Under the pieces are notes generated by a model. The model worked only from the letters and a program-made list of their open reading frames with translations. It had not been told where the DNA came from and did no database searches. From Micromonospora pallida (GTDB taxonomy: Bacteria > Actinomycetota > Actinomycetes > Mycobacteriales > Micromonosporaceae), in assembly GCF_900090325.1 (NCBI RefSeq), contig NZ_FMHW01000002.1, positions 310,001-374,000 of the forward strand: a DNA stretch of 64,000 nucleotides, written 5' to 3'. Below, piece by piece: positions 48,325-56,965 of the stretch; position 1 is the first letter of the stretch; each line of letters starts with the position of its first letter. The translations under genes and the position numbers were made by a program.

Positions 48325-48504
48325 ATGATGATTCACCAGTCAGCGCAGGCAGTCGCGAACGCCCGACGGACCCGTCTGGGCGCGGGCTGGGTGCCCAGCC
48401 ATCACGCCGAGCCGCGCGAGTACCCGGTGACCGCCGGCCCGGTCGCCAACGACCGCCGGGCGCAGGTCATGGACGACGAAACGGCGACGACCGAGTCGTG
48501 CTGA
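48325..48504 (+). CDS. possible 59-aa small protein
   Basis: ATG ATG at 48325 and 48328, with GGGGG 5 nt upstream, opens a 59-codon frame (MMIHQSAQAVANARRTRLGA...) with His, Glu, Asp and Thr in normal proportions and a terminal Cys. Its stop codon lies in the first copy of a 33-bp repeat. I do not recognise it. The good ribosome site and the balanced composition favour a real small gene, but no homologue can be cited. Confidence 0.45.
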   Translation: MMIHQSAQAVANARRTRLGAGWVPSHHAEPREYPVTAGPVANDRRAQVMDDETATTESC

Positions 48505-48558
48505 TCCACCTGCGCGAACGCCAGGATGGTGTGCTGATCCACCTGTGCGAACGCCAGG
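48498..48558 (+). repeat. two-copy direct repeat, 33-bp period
   Basis: GTGCTGATCCACCTGCGCGA...CCAGG at 48498-48525 recurs at 48531-48558 with one change. Confidence 0.85.
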
Positions 48559-48620
48559 TGGGCCCGGTGTCCGGGTCGTGCCTCGCGGAGGGCGTCCCGC
48601 CACACACCGCCCGCCGAGAC

Positions 48621-48626
48621 TAGGCT
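48621..48626 (+). promoter_or_regulatory. leaderless -10 box for the methyltransferase
   Basis: TAGGCT, 7 nt before the GTG at 48634. Confidence 0.6.
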
Positions 48627-48633
48627 CGACCGG

Positions 48634-49395
48634 GTGGAGCAGACACGAGGCCGGTTCACCGGGCCGCCGCTGACCCCCCGTACCGCCGTCATCTGGTCGG
48701 TGCTCCAGGCCGAGCTGGACCGGCGCGGCGACGCGGAGCTGACCGTGCTCGACGTGGGCGGCGGCACCGGCGGCTTCGCCGTACCGCTGGCCCACGCAGG
48801 ACACCGGGTGACCGTCGTCGACGCCAGCCCGGACGCGCTCGCCGCGCTGACCCGCCGGGCCGCCGAGGCCGGCGTCGGTGGTCGGGTGCACGCGGTGCAG
48901 GGCGACGGCGACGCGCTCGCCGACCTGGTCGAGCCGGCCAGCGTCGACCTGGTGCTCTGTCACGCCGTCCTCGAGGTGGTGGACGACCCGGCGCCGGTGG
49001 TGACCGCGCTGGCCGCCGCACTGCGGCCCGGCGGCGCGGCGAGCGTGCTGGTCGCCGGGCGGGCCGCCGCGGTGCTCGGCCGGGCGATGAACGGCCACCT
49101 CGCCGCCGCGGCCACCCTCGCCGTCGACCCGTCCGGCAGCGCCGGCCCCCGGGACACCCTGCGCCGACGGTACGACGCCGACGGCGCCACCGCGCTGCTA
49201 CGCGCCGCCGGGCTCGCCGTCGAGGAGATCCACGGGGTACGCGTCCTCGCCGACCTGCTCCCCGCAGCGGTCGCGGACGGTCAACCGGCCGCCCTGCTGG
49301 AGCTGGAACGGGCACTGGCGGCCCAGCCGCCCTACCGCGACCTCGCCGCCCAGCTGCACCTCTTCGCTCGCCGACCCGGCCCGCTCCCGGCATGA
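48634..49395 (+). CDS. class I SAM-dependent methyltransferase
   Basis: 253 aa. Motif I is VLDVGGGTGGFAVPLA near residue 35, followed by VTVVDASPDALAAL (acidic ribose-binding residue) and motif post-II VLCHAVLEVVDDPAP. The C-terminal part has LRRRYDADGATALLRAAG. Similar to SmtA/UbiE-like actinobacterial enzymes; the substrate is not identifiable. It overlaps the phosphodiesterase gene by 4 nt (ATGA), so the two are probably functionally linked. Confidence 0.9.
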   Translation: MEQTRGRFTGPPLTPRTAVIWSVLQAELDRRGDAELTVLDVGGGTGGFAVPLAHAGHRVTVVDASPDALAALTRRAAEAGVGGRVHAVQGDGDALADLVEPASVDLVLCHAVLEVVDDPAPVVTALAAALRPGGAASVLVAGRAAAVLGRAMNGHLAAAATLAVDPSGSAGPRDTLRRRYDADGATALLRAAGLAVEEIHGVRVLADLLPAAVADGQPAALLELERALAAQPPYRDLAAQLHLFARRPGPLPA

Positions 49396-50543
49396 CCGGC
49401 CCGCTCGACCCGGTCGCCCCCCGGTACGGCGGGGGCAGTCTCGCCGACGTGCTGCCCAGCGCGCTGGCCGTGCTCGGCGTACCCGGCAGTCCCGACCCGC
49501 TCGGACTCACCGCCGACCTCGACGGAATCCGCCGGGTCGCGGTGCTGCTCGTCGACGGGCTCGGCTGGCACCAGATCCCCACCGCGAGGCCGTACGCGCC
49601 GACCCTGTTCGGCCTCTACTCCCTGCTCGGCCGGCGGCTCACCGCCGGGTTCCCGTCGACCACCCCGACCAGCCTGGTGAGCCTGGGCACCGGGGTCGCA
49701 CCCGGCGCGCACGGGGTGCTCGGCTTCCGGGTCCGGGTGCCGGAGACCGACCGGCTGCTCAGCCACATCGAGTGGGGCCGGGAACCGGAGCCGCGGCACT
49801 GGCAGCCGGTCCCCACCCAGCTCGAACGGGCCCGTGCGGCCGGCGTGACGGTGACCGTGGTGAGCCGTCCCGAGTACGACGGCAGCGGCCTGACCGTGGC
49901 CGCGAACCGGGGCGGCGAGTACCGGGGCGCGGCCGACGGCGACGCGCTCGCCACCGAGATGCTCGCCGCGCTCGCCGCCGGGGACGGACCGACCCTGGTC
50001 TCCGGTTACCACCCGGATTTGGACCGGCAGGGCCACCTGCACGGGGTGGACTCGCCGCTCTGGCGGGTCGCCGCGGGTGAGGTCGACCGGTTGCTGGCCC
50101 GCCTGGTCGACGGACTGCCCGGCGACGCCGCCCTGCTGGTCACCGCCGACCACGGGCAGTTGAACATCCCCGAGGAGCACCGGATCGACCTGGACGCCGA
50201 CCCCCGGCTGCGGGCCGGGGTCCGGGTGGTGGCCGGCGAGCCACGGGTCCGGTACCTGCACGTGGCGCCGGGTGCCGTCGCCGACGTGGTGGACACCTGG
50301 TCGGGGGTGCTCGGCGACGCGGCCCGGGTGCTGACCCGCGCGGAGGCGGTGACCACCGGCTGGTTCGGCCCGGTGCCGGAGTCCCACCTCCAGCGGATCG
50401 GCGATGTGGTGGTGGTCTGCCGGGACACCTGGGCGATCGTGGCCACCCGCTCGGAGCACCCGATCGAGTCGCGGCTCGTGGCCTACCACGGTGCGGACAC
50501 CGCCGCCGAGATGACAATCCCACTGCTGGTGGTCCGGGGCTGA
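49392..50543 (+). CDS. alkaline phosphatase superfamily / nucleotide pyrophosphatase-phosphodiesterase
   Basis: 383 aa. A metal Asp in VAVLLVDGLGWHQI, the nucleophile Thr region FPSTTPTSLVSLGTG, the second metal cluster in LVSGYHPDLDRQGHLHGVD, and VTADHGQLN near the C-terminus follow the type I phosphodiesterase layout. No signal peptide is seen, so it is probably cytoplasmic. The substrate is a phosphoester or phosphonate of unknown identity. It is co-transcribed with the methyltransferase and is followed by dinB 29 nt later. Confidence 0.9.
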   Translation: MTGPLDPVAPRYGGGSLADVLPSALAVLGVPGSPDPLGLTADLDGIRRVAVLLVDGLGWHQIPTARPYAPTLFGLYSLLGRRLTAGFPSTTPTSLVSLGTGVAPGAHGVLGFRVRVPETDRLLSHIEWGREPEPRHWQPVPTQLERARAAGVTVTVVSRPEYDGSGLTVAANRGGEYRGAADGDALATEMLAALAAGDGPTLVSGYHPDLDRQGHLHGVDSPLWRVAAGEVDRLLARLVDGLPGDAALLVTADHGQLNIPEEHRIDLDADPRLRAGVRVVAGEPRVRYLHVAPGAVADVVDTWSGVLGDAARVLTRAEAVTTGWFGPVPESHLQRIGDVVVVCRDTWAIVATRSEHPIESRLVAYHGADTAAEMTIPLLVVRG

Positions 50544-50560
50544 GTGTCGTACCCGCCGGC

Positions 50561-50566
50561 TAGCCT
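50561..50566 (+). promoter_or_regulatory. leaderless -10 box for dinB
   Basis: TAGCCT, 6 nt before the ATG at 50573. No LexA box was seen here. Confidence 0.55.
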
Positions 50567-50572
50567 GCGGTA

Positions 50573-51832
50573 ATGGGGCGTAGCCAGTCGTTGCCACGCG
50601 GGGGTGATCCGCGTTTCGGTCCCGACGCCGACGACACCGGCTGCCCGATCCTGCACGTCGACATGGATGCCTTCTTCGCGTCCGTGGAGGTCCGTCACCG
50701 CCCCGAGCTGCGCGGGCGGCCGGTGGTGGTCGGCGGCATCGGCCCGCGCGGCGTGGTCAGCTCCGCCAGCTACCCCGCCCGGCGGTACGGGGTCCGCAGC
50801 GCGATGCCCACCGCACGGGCCCGTTCCCTCTGCCCGCACGCGGTCTTCCTCCCGCCGGACTTCCCGGCCTACTCGGCGGCGTCCCGGGCGGTGATGCAGA
50901 TCTTCCGGGACGTCACGCCGCTGGTCGAACCGCTCTCCCTGGACGAGGCGTTCCTCGACGTGGCCGGCGCGCGGCGCCTCTTCGGTCGCCCGGCCGAGAT
51001 CGCCCGGCTGATCCGGACCCGGGTCGCCGAGGAGCAGGGGCTGACCTGCTCGGTCGGCGTGGCGCCGACGAAGTTCGTGGCCAAGCTCGGCTCCACCCGG
51101 GCCAAGCCGGACGGGATGCTCGTGGTCCCCGCCAACCGGGTGCTGGACTTCCTCCATCCGCTGCCGGTGGACGCGCTCTGGGGCGTCGGTGAGCGCTCCG
51201 CGGCGACCCTGCGCCGGCTCGGCCTGGCCACCATCGGCGACCTCGCCGAGGCCCCGACGGGCATGCTGCGCCGGGCGGTGGGGGAGGCCGCCGCCAGCCA
51301 CCTGCACGAGTTGGCGCACGGGCGGGATCCGCGCGGGGTCAGCCCCGAACAGGTGGAGAAGTCCATCGGCGCGGAGACCACCTTCGACACCGATGTGGAC
51401 GACCCCCGGCAGATCCGGCGGGCGCTGCTCGCCCTGGCCGAGAAGGCGGGTTCCCGGCTACGCCGGGCCGGTCAGGTGGGGCGGACGGTCTCGCTCAAGG
51501 TGCGGCTGGCCGACTTCACCCTGGTCAGCCGGTCCCGCACCCTGGGCACGCCGACCGACGTCACACGGGAGATATTCGACACGGTCTGGGCGCTTTACGC
51601 CGCCCTCGAACCGGGGCAACTCATTCGGTTGGTGGGCGTACGGGTCGAGGGGCTCAGTGCCGCCGAGACCACCCCGAGGCAGCTCGCCCTCGGTGCTCCC
51701 GAGCACGGATGGCGTGAGGCGGAAGCGGCCGCGGACGCCGCTGCTGCCCGTTTCGGGCGGTCCGTCATAGGTCCGGCGAGTCTTCTGGAGGGCCGCGATC
51801 AGCGTCGACGTGAAAATCCGCGCCACCCATAG
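50573..51832 (+). CDS. dinB: DNA polymerase IV
   Basis: Y-family translesion polymerase, 419 aa. Catalytic acids intact: HVDMDAFFASVE (D-x-D) and LSLDEAFLDVAG (S-x-D-E-A). Helix-hairpin-helix thumb TLRRLGLATIGDLA and little finger EKSIGAETTFDTDVDD are present. A ~20-residue N-terminal extension precedes the palm. It contrasts with imuB, 9 kb upstream, which has lost these residues. Lack of a LexA box suggests constitutive expression. Confidence 0.95.
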   Translation: MGRSQSLPRGGDPRFGPDADDTGCPILHVDMDAFFASVEVRHRPELRGRPVVVGGIGPRGVVSSASYPARRYGVRSAMPTARARSLCPHAVFLPPDFPAYSAASRAVMQIFRDVTPLVEPLSLDEAFLDVAGARRLFGRPAEIARLIRTRVAEEQGLTCSVGVAPTKFVAKLGSTRAKPDGMLVVPANRVLDFLHPLPVDALWGVGERSAATLRRLGLATIGDLAEAPTGMLRRAVGEAAASHLHELAHGRDPRGVSPEQVEKSIGAETTFDTDVDDPRQIRRALLALAEKAGSRLRRAGQVGRTVSLKVRLADFTLVSRSRTLGTPTDVTREIFDTVWALYAALEPGQLIRLVGVRVEGLSAAETTPRQLALGAPEHGWREAEAAADAAAARFGRSVIGPASLLEGRDQRRRENPRHP

Positions 51833-51947
51833 GTCGTCCCGCTTTCCGACGCGCGAGGGCCCTCGTAGACTTGCGGGTAAGCAGCCGGTTGGCTGCCACG
51901 GTCTGTCGGTCCGAACGGGCCGACCAACGTGACCGGGGAGGAGTGCC

Positions 51948-52349
51948 GTGCCGCTCTCGGAGCACGAGCAGCGGCTGTTCGAGCAGATCGAGCGGTCGCT
52001 TGCCGAGGACCCCAAATTCGCCTCGGCCGTGCGCGCCAGCGACCCGCGTTTCCACGCGCGGCGTCGTCTGCTCGTCGCTGCCGGCGCGATCATCGCTGGC
52101 CTGGCCGTGTTGGTCTATGGTGCGGTGATCAAAACCCCGCCGCTCGCAGTGGCGGGGTTCGTCGTCATGCTGGCGTCAGCGGCGTTCGCGGTGCAGTCGC
52201 ACCGCCGGGCGCAGTCGCCCGACCTGCACGTGGTCGGCGGCACCACCAGTCGCCGGCGTCCCCGGACAGGGGGACGTGCCGGCCGCCGGTCATCTCTGCT
52301 CGACCGGCTGGAGGACCGTTGGCGGCAGCGCCCGGAGGGGCACCGCTGA
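51948..52349 (+). CDS. DUF3040 membrane protein
   Basis: 133 aa. The N-terminal helix MPLSEHEQRLFEQIERSLAE followed by two transmembrane segments (LLVAAGAIIAGLAVLVYGAV and PPLAVAGFVVMLASAAFAV) is the hallmark of the actinobacterial DUF3040 family. A basic Arg-rich tail follows. GTG at 51948 follows GGGGAGGAG. Members are small inner-membrane proteins of unknown function, often near cell-division or wall genes. A gene-free repeat block follows. Confidence 0.9.
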   Translation: MPLSEHEQRLFEQIERSLAEDPKFASAVRASDPRFHARRRLLVAAGAIIAGLAVLVYGAVIKTPPLAVAGFVVMLASAAFAVQSHRRAQSPDLHVVGGTTSRRRPRTGGRAGRRSSLLDRLEDRWRQRPEGHR

Positions 52350-52545
52350 CCACCGGCTGACGGGGGTGGGACAGGCGTCCCGCCCCGCGTCGTACCACCG
52401 TGCCCAGCGCCGGCCTCGTGTCGGGACCCTGGGCTTCTCGGCGTGGCCCGGGGTGGGTGAGTTTGCGCCAAGACCGGCCGACTCCCGCCCCCCGGCGGCC
52501 CTACCGCCCACTGGGCCAACTGCGGCCACTGCCTGCTGGAACCGA

Positions 52546-52699
52546 CTGCCGCCCACCGGCCGCTGGGAACCGACTGCCGCCCATCGGCCGCTGGGGACCG
52601 GCTGCCGCCCACCGCCCGCCGCCCGCCGACTGCCGGCCGTTGGGGACCGGCTGCCGCCCACCGCCCGCCGCCCGCCGACTGCCGGCCGCTGGGGACCGG
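52546..52699. repeat. 28/21-bp tandem repeat array
   Basis: CTGCCG-initiated units at 52546 (28 bp), 52574 (28), 52602 (28), 52630 (21), 52651 (28) and 52679 (21). The last four form two 49-bp copies (52602-52650 and 52651-52699) with one difference. Part of the 826-bp gene-free stretch 52350-53175. Confidence 0.85.
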
Positions 52700-52817
52700 C
52701 TGCCGTCGACGGAACCGGCCGCGACCCCCGCTGCCCGCGTCGGCCCTCCACCCCGTCACCCCGACCGTCGAAGAATCCGTGTCACCCGCCCGTAGCCGCC
52801 CTCCCTCCTGAGCCGGG

Positions 52818-53067
52818 CACCGAAATGCGGCATGTCGGGGTGTCCTGCTGTCGGGAGACCCCGATTTGCGGGATATCGGGGTCTCCCGGCGCGGGGAGAG
52901 GACGTTCTGCGGGAGCTGGGGTTCCGGCGGCAGGGCGGGGCCGGGGGCGTGGGGAGGCACCGAGATGCGGCATGTCGGGGCGTCCGGGCGTGGGGAGGCA
53001 CCGAGATGCGGGATATCGGGGTCTCCCGACACGGGGGGACACCGGTATGCGGCATGTCGGGGTGTCC
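52818..53067. repeat. alternating A/B repeat array, about 41-bp period
   Basis: Type A cores (TGCGGCATGTCGGGG) at 52818-52845, 52958-52985 and 53040-53067; type B cores (TGCGGGATATCGGGGTCTCC) at 52857-52887 and 52999-53027; a degenerate B-like unit near 52900-52925. The first B unit is an exact 13-bp palindrome GGGAGACCCCGAT (52853-52865) / ATCGGGGTCTCCC (52875-52887). No gene is credible here: frames on both strands simply translate the repeat. Confidence 0.85.
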
Positions 53068-53175
53068 GGCGGGCGAGGGAGGGGCGGCCCCCGGGGCGTG
53101 ACGCCGACGCCCGGTCGGCCGACCGGTGAAAGGTGCCACCGGGCGGGCCGACCGGGCGTCGGTCTCGGTCTCGGG

Positions 53176-55650
53176 TCAGCGGGCTGGTCGGCCCGCCAGC
53201 AGGCGTCGGGGATTCCACCGCAGCAGTCGGGTACGGGCCCTACCGGTCGCCGCCACCAGCCGGGAGGAGGTGTCGGTGACCGTCGTGCGCCAGCGCAGCA
53301 GCACCGACGGCGGGAGGGTCGCGGCGACGAACCGGGTACGCCGGTCGGCCTGGGCGCCGAGCGCGCGTCGGACCGTCCCGAGTGCCGGGTGCAGCTCGCC
53401 GCCCGCCATCGGGTCCCGCGCGTAGCGGGCCCGCTCCTCGGCCCGCCCGAGCAGCCGGACCGCCGTGGCCGCCGGATCGTCCTCGGTGAGCGTCTCCCGG
53501 ACCAGCCGGTCGGCGGTGGCCCGGGGAGTCTCCGTCCGGTCCACCCGGAGCCGGTAGTCCACCAGGGTGTCGAGCAGTTCGTCCCAGGCCGCGTGCGCCC
53601 GGGCGCGGGCGGTGTCGGCGTCCGCCTCGACCACCACCACCGGGGCGCTCGCGTCGGTCAGCCCGGTGGATTCGCGTACCGCCGTGGGGACCGGCGCGGC
53701 GGGCGGTGCGGCCCCGCGCCGACGACGCAGCGCCATCCGGCGCAGCGCCGGCATGGTCAGCAGTACCAGCAACGCCAGGGCGGCGGCCGTCCACCACGGC
53801 CAGACCGGAGCCTGCTGCATCTCGCCGCCGGCGGTGGTGGGGTCCAACCCCTCCTCGATGTTCCGGCTGGCCTCGTCCGGACCGGCCGGCCCGGCCGACG
53901 GGTCGGTCTCGCCGGGCGCGGTCGGGGCGCCGGCCGACGGTGCGACCGGGTCGGGAGCGTCGTTGTCCGGCGCCCAGTCCGAGCGGGCGTTGCCCGGAAC
54001 CCCGTACGCCGGGGTGGCGTCGAACGGCACCCAGCCGATGCTGGCGAAGTAGACCTCGGTCCAGGCGTGCAGGTTCCGGTTGGTCAGGACGTAGGTGTCG
54101 CCGTCCTTGCTGGTGCCGTTGGTGAAGCCGAACGCCACCCGGGCCGGGATGCCGGCCGCCCGGACCAGCCAGGCCATCGCGGCGGCGTACTGCTGACAGA
54201 AACCGGCCTTGTTGTTGAGGAAGTCGACGATGTCCTGGCCGCTGGTGCCGCCCTCGGTGCTCAACGAGTAGCGGAAGCCGTTCCGGGCGGAGAAGTGGTC
54301 GTAGATCGCCCGAACCCGGTCGTAGTCGGTCTGGCGCTCCTCGATCAGTTCCTCGACCAGGGCGTCCACCTCGGCGGCCGGTGGGGTGTCGGTGAACCGC
54401 TGCACCATCGTGTCCGCCGGGGACAACGACGGGGCCTGGCGGAGCAGTTCCGGCGTGTAGCGGGAGCGGACGTAGTCGAACTCGTAGCTCTTGTCCCGGG
54501 AGTTCTCCCGGTTGGAGAAGACGATCTGGAGGTTCCGGTCGTACAGCCAGTTGCCGTTGAGCCCGTCGGTGCGTACCGGTTCGGCGTAGACCGGCATCAG
54601 CCGCATGTTGAGGCCCTCGGTGGTCTCGATCCTGGCCCGGTAGCGGTCCTGCTGGATCGCGGGGTTCACCCCCTCGGCCGGGTCGGGCAGGTTCCGGACC
54701 GTCCGGCCGGACGGGTTGCGGACTCGGAAACCGTTCGGCTGTAGGTCGTCGGCCACGCCGAAGCGCAGGTAGAACGGGTTGGGCTCGTTGGTGGTCACCG
54801 TGACCAGATCGGTCACCTCGGACTGGTTGAGGTCGCCCCGGAGCGCGGCGAACAGGTCCACCCGGCCGGAGCCGACCCCGACCCCGGCCTGCCCGTTGCC
54901 GTTGCCCGTGCCGGACTGGAGACGGTCCAGCAGCCCCCCGGTCATCCCGGGCACCGCCAGCGGCGTGAGCACCGCGGCCACCACCCCGACCACGGCCAGC
55001 CGACGTCCGGCGCTGGCCAGCGGGGAGGACTCCCAGATGTCGACGTCCCGGCCGTCCCCGGTGAACCGGCGGCCGAACCGGCGGACCCGGTCGATGTTGT
55101 CGCTGACCAGCAGCCAGAGGTAGCCGGCCGCGCCGATTACGAACGGCACCGGCGGGACGCTCTCGACGTAGACCGCGACCGGCACCGAGTAGATGGCGAG
55201 CATGGGCAGACCGGCCAGGGCGGGTCGGCGCAGACCCACGGCGACCAGGTCGACCACCACGGCCACCCCGCCCACCCCGAGCACGGTGATGAACAGCAGG
55301 GGGTCGGTGTCGGGCACCTTCACCCCGTACGACCGCATGTCCTGCACCGACCGGCTGAGCAGTTCGCCGAAGTGGCCGATGGTGCCCGGCGTGGGCAGCA
55401 CGGCGGCCAGCTCGCTGCCGCTGGGGAACATCCAGGTCAGCGCGATCAGCAGCCCGCCCGCCATGCCGAGCACCTGTCCCCACAACGGTGCCCGGAGCAT
55501 CCGGAGCAGGGCGGCGACCCCGGCGACCACCGCCACCGCGATGATCGACTGCACCAGCCAGGTCCAGCGTTGGAAGATCGCCGACAGCGGCGCGGCGGCG
55601 AGCACCGTCGCGGCCGCCGCGACCAGGCCGAGCCCCCGGTTCGCGATCAC
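53176..55650 (-). CDS. TgpA-type transglutaminase-like membrane protein
   Basis: 824 aa. The N-terminal third holds five to six membrane helices (DUF3488 type). The central transglutaminase core shows the Cys in AGFCQQYAAAMAWLVRAAG, His in NLHAWTEVYF and Asp in GWVPFDATP. A C-terminal helix (WPWWTAAALALLVLLTMPAL) and DUF4129 region end the protein. The catalytic domain is predicted outside the membrane. Together with moxR and DUF58 genes it forms a widely conserved trio whose substrate is unknown, possibly peptide or cell-wall related. Confidence 0.93.
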   Translation of the reverse strand: MIANRGLGLVAAAATVLAAAPLSAIFQRWTWLVQSIIAVAVVAGVAALLRMLRAPLWGQVLGMAGGLLIALTWMFPSGSELAAVLPTPGTIGHFGELLSRSVQDMRSYGVKVPDTDPLLFITVLGVGGVAVVVDLVAVGLRRPALAGLPMLAIYSVPVAVYVESVPPVPFVIGAAGYLWLLVSDNIDRVRRFGRRFTGDGRDVDIWESSPLASAGRRLAVVGVVAAVLTPLAVPGMTGGLLDRLQSGTGNGNGQAGVGVGSGRVDLFAALRGDLNQSEVTDLVTVTTNEPNPFYLRFGVADDLQPNGFRVRNPSGRTVRNLPDPAEGVNPAIQQDRYRARIETTEGLNMRLMPVYAEPVRTDGLNGNWLYDRNLQIVFSNRENSRDKSYEFDYVRSRYTPELLRQAPSLSPADTMVQRFTDTPPAAEVDALVEELIEERQTDYDRVRAIYDHFSARNGFRYSLSTEGGTSGQDIVDFLNNKAGFCQQYAAAMAWLVRAAGIPARVAFGFTNGTSKDGDTYVLTNRNLHAWTEVYFASIGWVPFDATPAYGVPGNARSDWAPDNDAPDPVAPSAGAPTAPGETDPSAGPAGPDEASRNIEEGLDPTTAGGEMQQAPVWPWWTAAALALLVLLTMPALRRMALRRRRGAAPPAAPVPTAVRESTGLTDASAPVVVVEADADTARARAHAAWDELLDTLVDYRLRVDRTETPRATADRLVRETLTEDDPAATAVRLLGRAEERARYARDPMAGGELHPALGTVRRALGAQADRRTRFVAATLPPSVLLRWRTTVTDTSSRLVAATGRARTRLLRWNPRRLLAGRPAR

Positions 55651-55660
55651 TCGTCCCCCC

Positions 55661-56965
55661 TCACTTCACGCCCCCGGCCACCGTCTCGGCCAGCGCCGCC
55701 CGCATGGCGAACCCCTGCGAGCCGCGGGCCGCCTGCGGCCAGAGGGCCGGAAGCTGGCTGCCGTGCTCCACGCCGATCACCCGCCACCCGCTCTGCAACA
55801 GGGCGAGCGCGGCGGACCCGTGGGCCTGCTGCGCTTCGGCACGGGCCCGTTCGGGCAGGTTGAGCCAGCTCGAGCTGTCCAACAGGAAGGCCACGCAGGT
55901 GGCGCCGTTGCCGCGCAGGGCGGCCAGCAACTGGGCCTCGGCGGTGCTCAGCGAACCGAGCAGGGCGATGATCAGCCCGCCGTCGGCGCGCTGGCGGACC
56001 CGCTCGACCAGGGTGGTGAGTTCGCCCCGCTGCTCCAGTCGGACCTCGGCGAGGTGGTCGAGGAGCACACCGTCGCCGGTCGCCTCGGCCGCGTCCACGT
56101 CGGCCCCGGACCCGGTGACCATGCGCAGTTTGTAGCCGGCCTGTCGCAGGTGGACGGTGATGCTCGCGGCGGCCGAGACGGCCCACTCGAAGCTCGCCGT
56201 CGGCCCCTCGCCCCGGTGGCCGTACGCGCGGGTGTCCAGCACCACCGTCGCGCGGCTCTCCCACGGCTGTTCCTCGCGCCGCACCATCAGCTCCCCGGTG
56301 CGGGCGGTCGACTTCCAGTGCACCCGGCGCAGGTCGTCGCCCCTCCGGTACTCCCGGGTCGCCGCGTCGTCCTCGCCGTGCACCGCCACCGAGCGGGCCC
56401 GGCTGTCGCCGCTGCCGGCGTACTCACCGGGAAGCCGGATCGACGGCAGCGGGGTGACCTGCGGGATCACCGTGAGTCGGTCGGTGCTCGGGAAGGCCCG
56501 GCTCAACTCACAGAGACCGAACGGGTCGGTCATCCGCACCCCGAGCGGCCCCACCTCGTACCGGCCGCGCACGTCGGCGCGGACGGTGTACGCCACCGAG
56601 CTGGCCTGGTGGGCGCCAAGCCGCTCCAGCACCACCCGGGGCCGGCTCCCCAGCGCGTACGGCAGCCGGTCCTCCAACAGCAGCGTTCCGGTGGGCAGGC
56701 GGGACATGTTCTGCAACCGCAGCACCACCCGGGAACTGGCCCCCACCGGTGCCCGGTGCGGATCCAGCGACCGGACACAGGCGAGTTTGTACCGGCTGCG
56801 CCCGACGTACGCGGCGGCGAGCAGCGGCAGCACGGCCAGCAGCACCGCGACCCGGAGCAGGTCCCGCTCCCCGAGCAGCAGCGCCGAGATGGCGGCGGCC
56901 ACCGCGGCCGCCAGGAAGGACCGCCCACGGGTGGTGAGCCCGCGCAGCCCGTCGCGCACGGTCAC
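55661..56965 (-). CDS. DUF58 domain protein
   Basis: 434 aa. Two N-terminal membrane helices (SFLAAAVAAAISALLLGERD, LRVAVLLAVLPLLAAAYVG), then a beta-rich region and the DUF58 core with YRRGDDLRRVHWKSTART, a von Willebrand A-like motif (VVLDTRAYG). GTG at 56965 overlaps the moxR stop by 4 nt; the transglutaminase gene starts 11 nt after its end. In characterised relatives, MoxR ATPases act as chaperones for such VWA-type partners. Confidence 0.9.
   Translation of the reverse strand: MTVRDGLRGLTTRGRSFLAAAVAAAISALLLGERDLLRVAVLLAVLPLLAAAYVGRSRYKLACVRSLDPHRAPVGASSRVVLRLQNMSRLPTGTLLLEDRLPYALGSRPRVVLERLGAHQASSVAYTVRADVRGRYEVGPLGVRMTDPFGLCELSRAFPSTDRLTVIPQVTPLPSIRLPGEYAGSGDSRARSVAVHGEDDAATREYRRGDDLRRVHWKSTARTGELMVRREEQPWESRATVVLDTRAYGHRGEGPTASFEWAVSAAASITVHLRQAGYKLRMVTGSGADVDAAEATGDGVLLDHLAEVRLEQRGELTTLVERVRQRADGGLIIALLGSLSTAEAQLLAALRGNGATCVAFLLDSSSWLNLPERARAEAQQAHGSAALALLQSGWRVIGVEHGSQLPALWPQAARGSQGFAMRAALAETVAGGVK

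Noticed and set aside
52818..53067. Possible CRISPR array or protein with repeats
   Set aside because: Between repeat cores there is no unique spacer of constant length, and frames on both strands only translate the repeat.
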